From NCBI GenBank assembly GCA_030015575.1, contig JASDDO010000026.1, positions 69,031,433 to 69,095,432 of the forward strand: 64,000 nt of DNA. Reading direction: 5' to 3'. Source of the DNA: Agapanthus africanus. Lineage: Eukaryota; Streptophyta; Magnoliopsida; Asparagales; Amaryllidaceae. Each line of letters opens with the position of its first letter. Within the stretch, counting starts at the first letter, position 1. A program made the translations under genes and the position numbers. Positions 44,261-55,817 of this stretch are shown here, piece after piece. The notes under the pieces were generated by a model. It did not search any database and was not told where the DNA came from. It saw only the letters and a list, made by a program, of their open reading frames with translations.

Positions 44261-47164
44261 TGTAACAACCTTAAACTTTCTGTGCAAATTTTTTCAAAAA
44301 AATACAGAAAGGGATATTTTTGCCTGAGCACAAGTTATAAGTTTGTTTTGCTTTTTAATAGCAAGAAGGAGCTTGTAGCTCATTAGTAAGACCTTGCACA
44401 GCTGAACTAAAGCACCAGAGTTCAAATCTTATTCCCCACATTATTTTTAATATTGTTTTCTTGTAAATTTTTAGAAGCCCAAGAGCCTACACGTGGATAA
44501 CTTGTAAAAACCCTACGTAAAAACCTAGGAGCTACACCAAACGACGACGGACATTTGACGGCGAGCCCCGGCCTGACTGGGCCTGAATCGGCCGGCGACT
44601 CGGCCGACTCGGCCCGTCGCCGCCGGCCGATCTGAGTCGGATCGGCCGATTCCCTTCATGAAAGTTATGTCTCTTTGTCTTCTTGAAACCCTTGTCATGT
44701 TTAATTTTTCTGAATTATTACAGAGAATTAAAAATCCCATTAAAACTCTTTTTAATACAAAATTTAATAAACTTTTCTTTCACACCCTTTCATCTACCCT
44801 AACCCTAGTTTTAACCTATAAATATCACCTCTAAACAAACACCCCTCACTCACAATTCTATCCAAACTCTCAAGAAAACTTTCTAGAATTTTGTTTACAA
44901 GTGGAGTTAGCGAAGGGCGAAACTCCGGCAATTTTCCGACGACGACCCTAGGAGCTTCCGGCGACGAAACGACGCACCGGCAAATCCTACGTCTTCCTCT
45001 CCCTCTTATATAACCTCTAAGCCAGTAAGTTCGACCTCCCTTCTCTCTAATCTATTCTTAAAACTTCTTTTATTAAAACCCGTCGGAAGCGGAGTTAAAT
45101 CCGACTTCCGATTCGGTTTTCTTTGTAAAGTGCAATTTTCCTTAACACAACCATACAAAACTCTTACATCTTGACTATAAATTATTAACAAAGCATGTTG
45201 AACAAATTCCATTTCAAAAGAATGTATATTTTAAATTTTACCGTACTTTTTCAGTAAAATACCATGTAGTTTGGTTTCGACTTTAAATCATCATTAATCT
45301 TGCTATACCTTTAGATAGATCACGAGGTAATGACCTACCTCTTCACAACACTCATATGCAACATAGCACAATACCTTTTAGAAAATATAGATTCGGGGAA
45401 TACCGTTTTACACAAAACTACCTTTAACTTATAAAATCCGTTTTCTACAAGATTACGTATTTTTACAAATCTTTGCAAACCACCGCTACAACCCATTTAA
45501 GGAACCCGTTCGAGATGGTGTGGATTATTACACATCCTCGGGCTTATTAGTGCGAGATGCAGACCTCCGCAAGGAGCATTCGGTCTCAAAAGATTTGAAA
45601 TACAAATATCTTAAGAAAATGAAATTTTTAGAAAATATAAAATTATTTTTATAAATATATATATGTGTGTGTGTGTGTGTGTATTATCAAAATACCTATT
45701 TTTTATATAATATAAATCTTCCAACTTTTCTAAATCAAAACAATCATTTTACATGAAAATACCATGAATTTCCATACAAGTTCAATATTACAATTAAATA
45801 TCCTATACTATGAAATTAGGTTATTTTCACTAGAAATATCATAAATATAAAATCTACATCTATGAAAACTCTAAAGACGATAATTAAATACTTGGGGTGC
45901 ATTTTGAAAATTATACAAATGGTATTTTTACATATAACCCCCTCAAGTTCTATAAATTATCCTAAGGACCCTAGTAAATATAGGTTTAAGCGGGACCAAT
46001 CTCTTGAGCCTTAGGGAGCCGGAGAAATGGGTGCTTGCCTATTTTAAGGTAGACAACTTAACAAACGGTGTTATCAACATGGTAATCGTCTTTGAAAAAG
46101 ACACAAATCCTGCCACCCATGTGCAGCGGTTACCGATAACATCAAAACCTAATTCAGGACTTCAATTTCTCTTTTCTAATTGTATGACTCAGACTGAGTC
46201 ACGATATAAATAATCTGACTTGAATATGATTCAAGTACAATCTACAATGTACAATTCAACATGAATCCCTGAATACATATATTCAATCTATTCAATCCGT
46301 CTTGACCGAACTGAACCATGGATATACTTCCATTTACATGATTCTCCAGTTACATCCATGATTCTCCAGTTACATTCATTTACTGATATCATGGTTTCGA
46401 CAAGTCATCCAATTGTACAATCTATATTGCAAGGCAATACAAGTTACAATACAATACAAACAATACTTCACGGGGTTTAAGGGGTAGACTGGTAAGGAAG
46501 GTGTTTGAAGTGGCACGAGACTGCAACCATAAGACACCTAACCTGTATTCCTTTGCTGTTGTACCGTGGCATAAACGGTTTCTTGAGTTCCTGATACCTT
46601 AGTCTCCGGGGCAAGTGAGACTCCTCTCGTATACACTGGCATCCTTCTGTACAAAGCTATAAATAACAACATTAACACTAAATACAATAATATAACAATA
46701 TAATACAACTTTAAAAGCTACACACTCCCTCTTACTCTCTTTCTATTCTACTTCTCTCTTATCTTTGGGACTTACCGAGCGATTTGTTCGCTGACGACAT
46801 TCTCTTTCTTCTTCTTGGAATGTCGTCAGGTGATTCAGACCTTCCAGAGATCGAACCTAGCACTAAAAACTTGGAGCAGTTTATTGAAGATCCCGAGCTG
46901 TAGTTACACTTATACACATTTCATTTCAGTACTTTTCATTTCTGTTATGCCACTGTTTAGGCATCGCTTTATCCTATATATTTACTTTTCCATGTATTGT
47001 AAAAAGAACGTGAATAAATAAAGTTGTTGTTCAATTATATCTTTTGTCTCTTGTGCATTTTCATTTATATTGCTTAGATACGCTCAGCGTATTTACTTCA
47101 GAGTAAATACGTAGCGGTCTCGTCGCGTTCCCCTTCGCCGTATTCCGGGAAGCGGGGCGTGACA
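44261..47164 (+). mobile_element. Element D: solo LTR of a gypsy-type family
   Basis: It begins TGTAACAACCTTAAAC and ends GGGGCGTGACA, in the style of Tekay/Del LTRs, and is exactly flanked by CTTTT. At 2.9 kb it has no second internal copy of its start and no retroelement ORF. A TATAAATA box is at 44817-44824 and a (TA)n(TG)n microsatellite at about 45655-45684. A purine- and pyrimidine-biased segment at 46800-47030 with AATAAA at about 47015 could be the polyadenylation part. It differs from the H LTR. Confidence 0.85.
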
Positions 47165-47169
47165 CTTTT
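47165..47169. other. Target duplication CTTTT, right of D
   Basis: Second copy. The C sequence GGAGTTTAACTCC continues. Confidence 0.88.
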
Positions 47170-47259
47170 GGAGTTTAACTCCATACACAATCCCTTGGGA
47201 GTTTATCTCCTAACCCAGTGGCTAAGCCCCTTTTCCGCTGATGTTCCCCAGCAGTCGCG

Positions 47260-47880
47260 TGCCGCGTACGTGACCCACGGGGGACAAGCGGTTGCGTGCC
47301 GCGCACGTGACCCGCGGGCACCCAGCGGTCGCGTGCAGGGCACGTGACCCGCGGGCGCCCAGCGGGCGCGTGCATGGCACGTGAACCGCGGGCGCTAAAG
47401 CGCCCACGTGCGCCTCACGCGACCCGCGGGCGCTAAAGCACCCATGTGCGCCTCACGCGACCAGCAGGCGCTTAGCGCCCAACGATCGCATGCAGCGCAC
47501 GTGGCCCGCGGACGCCCCGCAGTCGCGTGCAGGGTACGTGGCCCACGGGCGCCCCGCGGTCGCGTGCAGGGCACGTGGCCCACGGGCGCCCCGCGGTCGC
47601 GTGCAGGGCACGTGGCCCGCGGGCGCCCCGCGGTCGCGTGCAGGGCACGTGGCCCGCGAGCGCTAAGTGCCCACATGCGCCTCATGCGACCTGCGGGCGC
47701 TCAGTGCCCAGCGGTCGCATGCAGCGCACGTGACCCGCTGGCGCCCAACGATCGCGTGCTGCACACGTGACCCGCTGGCGCCAAGCGCCCACGTACCAAG
47801 CACGTGACCCGTAGGCGCCAAGCGCTCACGCGCTAGGCACATGACCTGTAGGCGCCCAGCGCCCACGTGCCATGCACGCG
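47260..47880. repeat. GC-rich tandem G-box repeat in C
   Basis: Units around a ~37-bp period with CACGTGGCCC(A/G)CGGGCGCC are nearly identical four times at about 47495-47660, with looser units on both sides. Each carries CACGTG, and several have CACGCG 11 bp further. Long ORFs on both strands (for example 47408-47770) are by-products. Confidence 0.85.
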
Positions 47881-48214
47881 TCTTTAAGACGCTCCCCCTA
47901 TTTTATATGCACTCCACACTAAATATACTTCTCCCGTTAGAAAAAATTTCTAACGGGGCACTGCCCCGCACCACGCAAGGGGGCTGCTAGCCCCCTTGAC
48001 CCCCAGCCCGCTATCCGGGTAGCGGGACCCCCGTAAAAACTCTGTGCCCCCCCGAAATATCCAAAACCCTTTCAAAACATACGCACACTACACGTTGAGT
48101 TCGCATGACCTGTTTGACCTGTTAATCGGAAGTTCCTTCGCTCCAAAGGCGAGGGGTAATTAACGACAGCTTAGTCCACGGCTGCCGGAGATTTGGATCC
48201 CCACAATCAATAAA

Positions 48215-48238
48215 CCCCCGCCTACCCTAGGCAGGGGG
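48215..48238 (+). other. U5 hairpin of LTR C
   Basis: CCCCCGCCTA / TAGGCAGGGGG around loop CCC forms a 10-bp stem with one bulged A. It lies at the same place as the A and B hairpins but has a different inner stem. AATAAA lies just before it (about 48210). Confidence 0.75.
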
Positions 48239-48306
48239 AATCTGTAATACGCCTGACAAGCGCGATCGTATTCCCATCTCAGTGGGGTGACGAAAAACAC
48301 CCTACA

Positions 48307-49740
48307 ATGCTCACTCGTGGAAGAAACTCCATGGGAAGTCGTTCTTTCAGCTAAAACCAAAAGACTGCTAAATGATCTACAGGCATGTCCAGCAGTCAGG
48401 TAGAAAAGCCCACTTGAACCTGAAATCATTGAAGGGATGTTGAAACCGCGTCCCGTACCAAAAGTTGTTGACAAAGGGAAAACCCCCCAAGTCAAGCCTT
48501 CAAAGTCTTCGAAGAAAAAGAAGAAGACCAAGAAGCCTGTGCAGCCTGCCGAGTATGACGATAAGTGCACAGACCTACAAAAGTATATTGACGTGCCGAA
48601 GGAGTATAACTAGAAGGCACGGACACCAGTCCTGCTCGAAGAGTTCCTCAAGCATATTCTTGAGGACGAAGATGGTGACAACGATGAGGAAAATGACTCA
48701 TCAGAAGGCACCAAAGACCGTGTTGCGAGTTGCAACATGGTCTCCCATTTGTCATTATATGACAAAGAAGCTCCCTCAGCGTTAGAAAACAACGCGGAGG
48801 AACTGGGGGCAGGATCGGTGCTAAAATTGCCGGAATTTCCAGAAGACCCGATCGATAGGCTGTTAAACGAAGCCTTTCGAAAAAGCAAAACTGACCGAGA
48901 ACGCGAAATAGCCATTTACGAAAAGGCTAAGCATCAGCGTCAGGATGAAGAAGCTGCGGCAAGGCAGAGTTGTAAAGTACTCCAACCAAATCAACAAATA
49001 AGAGCAGGATCTAGGCATAGAAGCGGTTTGCCAAAACCCTGTCAATGGGAATGAAGCTGCCACCTCTGGTAGGAAACACTCCCGGTGTCATATGCCTCGA
49101 CGGAGAGGATTCATATCCAAACTACTGCCTATATCATCGGAGGGTTACCCACCCCACCGAAGAATGCAGTACCTTCAAGAAGTGGTGGCGAGGATATATT
49201 GTTCATCAAAAACACTTCAAGAGGATGAAGCGCGAAACTCGTCGACGGCAAAAGAGTGTGACAGATGCGCATGAAAAATGACTGGCAACTATCATATGAT
49301 TGATACCGGTTCTGAAGGGGAAAAGCCCCAAGGTCTTACTTTCGGGAGCGATTCTAAGGACGAAATACCTCTCAGCCCTCTCTTCAAAGACTCCAGCTCC
49401 GAAAAAGAAGAGGAGGAGAAGAGCTGTGAGAATATTCAGCTGTGTAACCACATGCTGCCTTAGAAGACTTCGGACCTACAAACAAAAGTTCGACCAAAAA
49501 AGACAAAGGGATAGAAAAATCCCTGAAGAAATTGCCCTCAACGATAGAGTTGTCAAAGAGCTCGCAGTAAGGGACCCACCTAAGAAAAATAAGGTGGATT
49601 AAAATGTCCTAGCACATCTGAGGAAAATACCCTCACAGTTGAGCATATTGAATGCTCTCCTCTTGTCCAAAGAGGCACGAGAGTCTCTGATCAAGGCATT
49701 ACAAGCCCGATCAGTTCCAAGCTTTCCTCGCGAATGAGAA
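48307..49740 (+). pseudogene. A gag-pol linker with second knuckle-like module
   Basis: The sequence continues from 43472 after C. Readable parts are KPSKSSKKKKKTKKP (about 48495-48540), VLLEEFLKHILEDEDGDNDEEND (about 48630-48700), PIDRLLNEAFRKSKTDREREIAIYEKAKHQRQDEEAA (about 48845-48960) and MGMKLPPLVGN (49045). These are followed by YPNYCLYHRRVTHPTEECSTFKKWW (about 49114-49188). The acidic LTFGSDSKDE and EKEEEEKSCE end it. It interleaves basic and acidic low-complexity runs. Stops occur at about 48404, 48611 and 49279. Confidence 0.75.
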
Positions 49741-50795
49741 GATGAAGGATGAGCTGGCAGAAATTCACACAGTTGACATTACATTCAGCGATGAAGATCT
49801 CCTCATCGGTACGTGCGAACATAACCGCCCGTTTTTACGTCATCGGGTACGGCCACGACATCAAGATAGGGAAAATTCTTGTCGACAACGGATTCTCCGT
49901 CAACCTTCTCAACGTGAAAGTGCTGAAGGAGATCTGCATGAACGTTCAGCACTTGGCCCGAGACAAAATTGCAATCTTCGGGTTCGACTCACAGTCATCA
50001 CGGATGCTTGGGTCCGTAATATCGACGTTACGTTTCGGGTTGCTCATCACTGACATCAAATTTCACGTCATTGACACCAAGACTTGCTATAATGCGTTGC
50101 TCTGCAGGCCCTGGTTGCATGAATACAACGTCATCCCTTCTACACAACATCGGTGTATGAAGTACTTCAAGGACGGCTTGGAATGCACCGTCATAGGGGA
50201 ACTAAATCCGTTCTCCGTAAATGTGGTCCGGAAATATGAAGACGCAAAGTACTTCCTATCAGAATTCCAAGATACAGAAAGGTGTCATAAGCCGGAGGAT
50301 AAACAGAAGTCTGCCACCACTATCCTGATCTTTGAGAGAGATTCCGAGGAAGGCGAAGAAATAGTCTACTCGGGGCAACCCCAGAAAGAAAACAATAGGC
50401 CCAGACCATCTACTCATATTCAGGTCTTTGGCAGCTACTCCGGGGACGAGGCCAACGCGGTGTTCTCCATCCGCCCGTCCGTGCGAACCCTCGCCGGAGC
50501 TGATCAGAGTCTCCAAATCACAATGGCTCCGCCTCGGCATTATAAGAAACTTGATGCGCTCGATACATACAACGTCCAAGAACTACAGACTTTCTACGTC
50601 CCTCTCAGACGAAGAGGTGAAAAGGCGATCCTCTTCTACCAATCTACGGAGACCAGAGTAGAGAAAGAAGTCCGGCACGGTGCCGATTTTGCACTCGACA
50701 GGCTTCAACCAATCCATCTGCTAAGATACTACGTGGAGAGATTGAAAAGATTGTTAAAGTTCCAAGGTGTACCCCTTGAACAAACTGTTCGGTAA
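49741..50795 (+). pseudogene. A aspartic protease region
   Basis: An N-terminal piece (MKDELAEIHTVDITFSDEDLLIGTC) is joined by a one-base insertion near 49835 to the frame 49749-50795. The active site is GKILVDNGFSVNLL (B has DNGSS), with RPWLHEYNVIPS downstream. After the protease, HIQVFGSYSGDE and ILIFERDSEE are the worn A versions of the acidic FGSD motifs of B. The C-terminal part (about 50535-50795) is basic and shares RRRGEKAILFY and FALDRLQPIHLLRYY with B. Confidence 0.88.
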
Positions 50796-51629
50796 GCCCA
50801 ATTCTATAAAAAGATTTGGGATATCCCTGGAACCTAGCGAAAGATGCCCAACGGGAAGATAGAGACAACTAGGCTCGGATACATTCGGTCCATGAAATGG
50901 GAGCAGTTGTATAGCTGTTGTGTCATAAACAGCTCCAAAGAAGAGAAAAATGCTCTTCTAAATGGTCGTGCCGTTGAAATAGAGCGAAATCCCGCTTGAA
51001 GAACGTTAAATCCGTTGCTCGAAGAAAAAATTGACAAGGTAATAAAAGAAGCCTGTTAAAAAAGCCGAGAGAATCACAGCCAGGAAATGACCATTTATGA
51101 AAAGGCCAGGATGCAGCGCTACAATGCCCTTTATCCCCAGCTCGCTGTATGTCATCGCGAAAGAGGAAAATCCCGAAATAAAGGCAAAAACAGGGAAAAG
51201 AACGCAAATAATGTTCACAAACAACGAAGCGGATCTGAGAGGCCGTGCAATCGAGAAAAGGTCGATTGGAACCCGTCCTTTATAAAGAAGATGGGTCGGG
51301 AATACTCTTTCCCCCAATACAAGACAAGGAAAATATTCAAGCTTGTCATGAAGTATCAAATGATGATGCTTCCGGAGTCTCGGCATCCCGAACAAATAAA
51401 TGAGGTCCATCATCCAGATTATTCCTCCTATCACCGAGTAATAGGTCATATCCTTGAAGACTGCTTCACCTTCAAAGACTGGGTAGAAGACTAGTATCAG
51501 CATGGCAGGTTCGCTTTATCCGACAGCTAGAGGGTAACCCCGTCGCAAAAGAATGAGCTAAAGAGGATCTATACCATAAGGATGGGACCAGCTCAACATC
51601 AAGAATGGAAGTGAACTCGTACTTGCCAC
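50796..51629 (+). pseudogene. A linker with third knuckle-like module
   Basis: It reads EMTIYEKARMQRYNA (about 51085-51130), RERGKSRNKGKNREKN, FIKKMGREYSFPQYKTRKIFKLVMKYQMM (about 51275-51365), and HPDYSSYHRVIGHILEDCFTFKDWVED (about 51411-51492). The first Cys of the knuckle pattern is Ser here (B has Cys), and H-P became H-I. This is the same layout as 43165-43372 and 48845-49188. In ordinary Ty3 elements, protease and RT are joined without such a domain. Confidence 0.7.
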
Positions 51630-52619
51630 ATGATAACACTTTCAAAAGAGGGAGGGTATGAGATTATGGATGATCTCCACATGTTCTTCGCAAATGAAGA
51701 CGAAGACGAGGCGATCTCAGAGTTTCCACCAGCACCAAAGGAACTGGAAGATGGGATACACACCACGGCGGACAACCTAAAGAAAATTGACTTAGGGTCG
51801 GAAAAAGATTCGAGGCCAACGTTCGTCAGTGAGCTGCTATTTGAAAAACAGGTAGCCACGTTAATAGACGTGCTCATGCAATATAACAACTGCTTCGTGT
51901 GGAACTATTCCGAGATGCCGGGTCTAGATCCAAAGGTAGCAGTACATAAACTAGCCATATCGCTGGACATAAAGCCAATCAAACAGGCGCCAAGAAGAAT
52001 GCGACTCGAACTTGAGATGGGTATAAATGCTGAGGTCAAGAAACTAATCGACTCCGGCTTCATCCAAGAGGTTCAATACACTGACTGGATCGCTAACATC
52101 TTCCCGGTGATGAAGAAGAATGGAACGGTGCGTATCTGCATGGACTTTCGGGACTTCAACAAAGTTTGCTCGAAGGATAACTTCCCAGTATCTGTTACTG
52201 GGCTGATGATTGATAACACGTCTACCTATGAGGTCTTCTCCTTCATGGATGGATCCTCGGGATACAATCAAATAAAAATGCATCCTGAAGACCAAAAACA
52301 TACTGCCTTCCGGACCCTGCTGGGCATATTCTACTATAAGGTGATGCCTTTCGGTTTAAAGAACGCTGGCGCTACCTACCAAAGGACCATGACAAAGATC
52401 TTCGATGACCTCATCCATGAGATCGTCGAATGCTACATCGATGATCTTGTGGTTAAAAGAAGATCTCATGAGGAACATTGGGAACATCTAAAAATAGTGT
52501 TCCGACGTCTTCGGAAGTATAATCTGAAGATAAATCCTCTAAAATACGCGTTTGGAGTCTTCTCAGGAAAATTCCTAGGATTCATCACACGGCACTGGGG
52601 TATCGAAATCGATCCCTAA
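51630..52619 (+). pseudogene. A reverse transcriptase, nearly intact
   Basis: This is a 329-codon open frame. Acidic lead FFANEDEDEAISEFPPAPKE is followed by RT blocks IDSGFIQEVQYTDWIAN, MKKNGTVRICMDFRDFNK, VFSFMDGSSGYNQIKMHPED and MPFGLKNAGATYQRTM. The catalytic CYIDDLVVKRRSH and FGVFSGKFLGF follow. A TAA at 52617 replaces a Ser codon (B has TCA), and the frame then continues into the connection. All catalytic Asp residues are present. Confidence 0.92.
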
Positions 52620-53156
52620 AAAATCAAGGCGATTATAGAAATACCCACGCCAAGAACTCTCAAACAATTGCGACCTCTTCAAGGAAAACTCGCATATATC
52701 CGGCGGTTCATAGCCAACCTCTCCGGAAAATGTCGTCCCTACGGTCATTTAATGAAGAAGAGAACCCCATTCGTCTGGGATCAAATGTGCCAAAATGCAC
52801 TTAAAGAAATCAAGCAATACCTGCAAAATCCACCGGTATTGGCCGCTTCGCTTAAGGGAAAACCCCTTATCCTATAAACGACGGCCCTTGAGGGTTCTCT
52901 AGGCGCACTATGGGCACAAGAGAATGATCAAGAAAAGGAGAGAGCTCTATACTATTTGAGTCGAGTTCTCCTGGGGGCAGAAAACAACTACACCCCCACT
53001 GAAAAGTATTGCCTGGTACTGATCTTCTTGATAACGAAGCTCAGACATTACGCCCTGGCACATGAGGTCCGTCTCATATCAAAGGTGGATCCTCTCAAAT
53101 ATCTGATGTCAAGGGACATATTAACATGAAGGCTTGCCAAATGGGCTCTCCTCCTG
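52620..53156 (+). pseudogene. A first RNase H, degenerate
   Basis: In frame with RT it reads LKQLRPLQGKLAYIRRF, GTPFVWDQMC-like sequence and NPPVLAASLKGKPLIL, then TAA (52875-52877), then TTALEGSLGALWAQEND and RALYYLSRVLLGAENNY. As in B, the catalytic Asp of the first strand is missing. That absence is a trait of dual-RNase-H elements and is not damage private to this copy. Confidence 0.8.
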
Positions 53157-53927
53157 ATGGAGTTCTCGATAACGTATCGACCCCTCAAAGCAGTGAAAGG
53201 CCATGCCATTGTCGACTTTCTTGCAGAGCATCCGATACCAACCGACACCACTTTAAATTGTGAGTTGCCGGATGAACATGCGTTTGACATAATCGAAAGA
53301 GAGAAGGAAGAAAATGATTCCAAGTGGGAACTCTACTTCGATAGAGTATCTTCCATGAAGCGGTGAAAGCAAAACACCCCCATAATCAAAGTCGGGGTGG
53401 GCCTTATCTTCGTGACTCCGCAAGGAGGGATATTGCATTACGCCCGCTCCTTAACGGAGCCAAGGACTAATAATGAAGTTGAATATGAAGCTTTGATAGC
53501 AGGTCTCGAGATCACTATTGACATGGGAATCAAAGACCTCCTCATATATGGAGACTCCTAGCTAATCGTTAGCCAAGTAAATGGCGATTATCAGACGTGT
53601 AAGCCAGAGCTGATAAAGTATGGTGAAAGAGTGCAGCGACTGCTGACACAAATCTCCTCTTACATCCTGGAGAGTATACCGCGTGCAGAAAATAGTAAAG
53701 TGGATGCGTTAGCCAAATTGGATAAGGAACTAGCCGATGAAGACCTCTATGGCGTACAGATCATCGTGCAAAGCCGCATGATCCTTGCGGCAACAGAAAT
53801 ATCTTCAGGAGACTTAACAGAGCCATCTGAAGGAAAAGAAATGACCGAACAAACAACCCTTCAAGTAAGGGACAAAGAAAAGGTCAACGATTGGAGGGAA
53901 GTCTTCATAGACTACTTCAAATCCTAA
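53157..53927 (+). pseudogene. A second (archaeal-type) RNase H
   Basis: MEFSITYRPLKAVKGHAIVDFLAEHPIP starts it. The catalytic strand reads WELYFDRVSS (D kept, G-A lost relative to B). A TGA follows at 53364. Then come TNNEVEYEAL, LIYGDS with TAG in place of Gln at about 53560, and NSKVDALAKLDKEL. Three stops and several substitutions make it worse than the B copy. It ends EVFIDYFKS. Confidence 0.87.
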
Positions 53928-54028
53928 CGAACGCCAAAAAACGCGTCGTCTCGACATCAGCTCATGAAACGAGCTCTGTCCTTCACCTTTGTCAATGATA
54001 ATCTATATAAAAGATCGTTCGACTGTCT

Positions 54029-55135
54029 ATGGTTAAGATGCCTGGGGCCGAAGGAAGCAAAAAAGTCGTTCAAGAAATTCATGATGGACTTTGTTGTTCT
54101 CACCAAGCTGGGCCAAAAATGAAGCTGAAAATCAAAAGAATGGGTTACTATTGGCCCACAATGATTCAGGACTACCTCGAATATGTGATACAGTGTCACT
54201 CGTGCCAAATCCACAGGGATTTCATCCACCAACATCCAAATCCGCTACACCCAACAATGGCTAGCTGGCCGTTCGAAATGTGGGGAACCGATATAATTGG
54301 CCCTATTGAACCAGCATCGTCCAAAGGACATCAGTTTATATTGGCAACAACCGACTACTTCTCTATGTGGGCAGAAGCAGTACCACTAAGGGAGGTGAAG
54401 ATGGAGAATATGCTCCATTTTTTCAGGACACATGTCATCTATAGGTTCGGCACTCCGTGAAGAATTATCTCGGATAATGGGTCAGCTTATAGAAGTCATA
54501 AAACTAGCCGTTTCACACAGCAACATAAAATAGATTGGAGATACTTGTCGGTCTATAATCCTCAGGCCAACGGTCTAGCTGAAACTTTCAACAAGACCTT
54601 GACGAAGATTATAAAGAAAATGGTGTCCAGAAACAAGATAGACTACCACGAAAGGTTGCATGAAACTCTCTGGGCATACTGAACAACGTTCAAAACAGCG
54701 ACGAATACAACACCATACGTGTTGGTATTCGGCACGGAAGCAGTGCGTCCTCTGGAAATAGAACTCCCTTCTCTAGCGGTTCGATATGAGCTGACATATG
54801 AAAAAAATGCTCATCTTTAGCTCGAGGAGCTCGATGCCCTCGACAAAACTCGCCTTATAGCACAGCAAAACCTGGAGGCTTATAAGGCAAGGATGACACG
54901 GTCATATGAAAAACTGAACAGGCCGAGAACATTCCGCCAAGGCGAACTTATGCTAGTCGTCAAAATACCAATGATCCCCAATCGTGCAAAACGGGAGAAA
55001 TTCGAGCCGAACTATGAAGGCCCGTACATCATAGACAAAGTCTACCAAGGTGGAGTCTATCTGCTCATGGATATGCATGGCGAAAGACCCTTCCGGCCAA
55101 TAAACGGCCGATTCCTCAAAAAATACTATGCTTGA
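54029..55135 (+). pseudogene. A integrase
   Basis: The HHCC zinc domain is intact (EIHDGLCCSH…CHSCQIH). In the core, FEMWGTDIIGPIEP, RIISDNGSAYRSHK and NPQANGLAETFNKTL carry all three acidic residues, though a TGA (about 54458) and other stops (about 54680 and 54818) break the frame. The C-terminal end (54893-55135) has RTFRQGELMLVV, GPYIIDKVYQGG and FLKKYYA. The pol stop is at 55133-55135. Confidence 0.9.
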
Positions 55136-55234
55136 CTAGTCACGACTTAGGTCTATGATAGATGACGACGCTCGTGTCCACTCGCTATCCTCCTGAGTCA
55201 GAACTCTGAGAGTAGTATGTAAAGAAGCTTCGTC

Positions 55235-55450
55235 GTCTCAAACATGGCGATTACGGACCGAGATATCCTTAAACTCGAAATTCACCTCAAACATGGCGAT
55301 AATGGGACGAGATGTCTCTAAACTAGAACTTTGCCTCAAATATGGCGACATTGGACCGAAAAGTCCCAAAACTAAATGTTCGCCTCAAACATGGTGATAA
55401 TGGACCGGAATGTCCCTAAACTAGTGTATCGCCCCAAATACGGTGATACA
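55235..55450 (+). repeat. GGAC…GTCC array of A
   Basis: About five units of GGACCGAGATATCC(T)TAAACT alternate with CGCCTCAAA(C/T)ATGGCGA. The array is shorter than the matching one in B (37617-38075). Confidence 0.75.
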
Positions 55451-55817
55451 TTCCTTTGGGATCTATATTGCAATTGAAGTCTTAACAGGAAATATTGCAA
55501 CTCGAGTCCCACCGGCTACATAGTTAATCCAGCGATGAAGCCACCCTCAAAACCCACTGGCAAACAGGTGGGTCACCTGCGACGAAGTTACTTTCGAGAG
55601 TTTCGCCATTAAAAAAAGGTATGTCCACAAGAGAAATGGGCACGGATGAAAACCCGAAAGGGCGCAATCTCATTTTAAAAAAAGCGGTATGTCCACAAGC
55701 AAAATGGGCACGGATGAAAAGACGAAAGGGCACTGTGAGTAAAAACAGCAGAACTGCCAGCGAGTTTGTAAAAACCCGAATAGGGCGTGAACTCGTAAAA
55801 TAAAAAATTCATGTGCA

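Larger units (their letters stand above)
43473..48306 (+). mobile_element. Element C: solo LTR of a Tat-related family, split by D
   Basis: It begins TGTTGGGGTCAAAAATTACA and ends ACACCCTACA, with no coding region inside. Without D it is about 1.9 kb. A TATAAAAG box lies at 43788-43795. The right part has the same CCCCACAATCAA…AGGGGGAATCTG layout as the A and B LTRs, so C is a relative. The palindrome AGGAGTTTAACTCCT near 44206 is cut from its partners by D. Confidence 0.85.

Noticed and set aside
44750-45060. Host gene promoter and 5' UTR (TATA box and CT-rich leader)
   Set aside because: It lies between exact CTTTT duplications within a TG…CA unit with LTR-style ends, so it is better explained as the promoter of solo LTR D.
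47408-47770. 120-codon ORF rich in Arg/Ala/Gly, and its antisense partner
   Set aside because: It is a translation of the GC-rich tandem repeat inside solo LTR C. The repeat has open frames in several phases.
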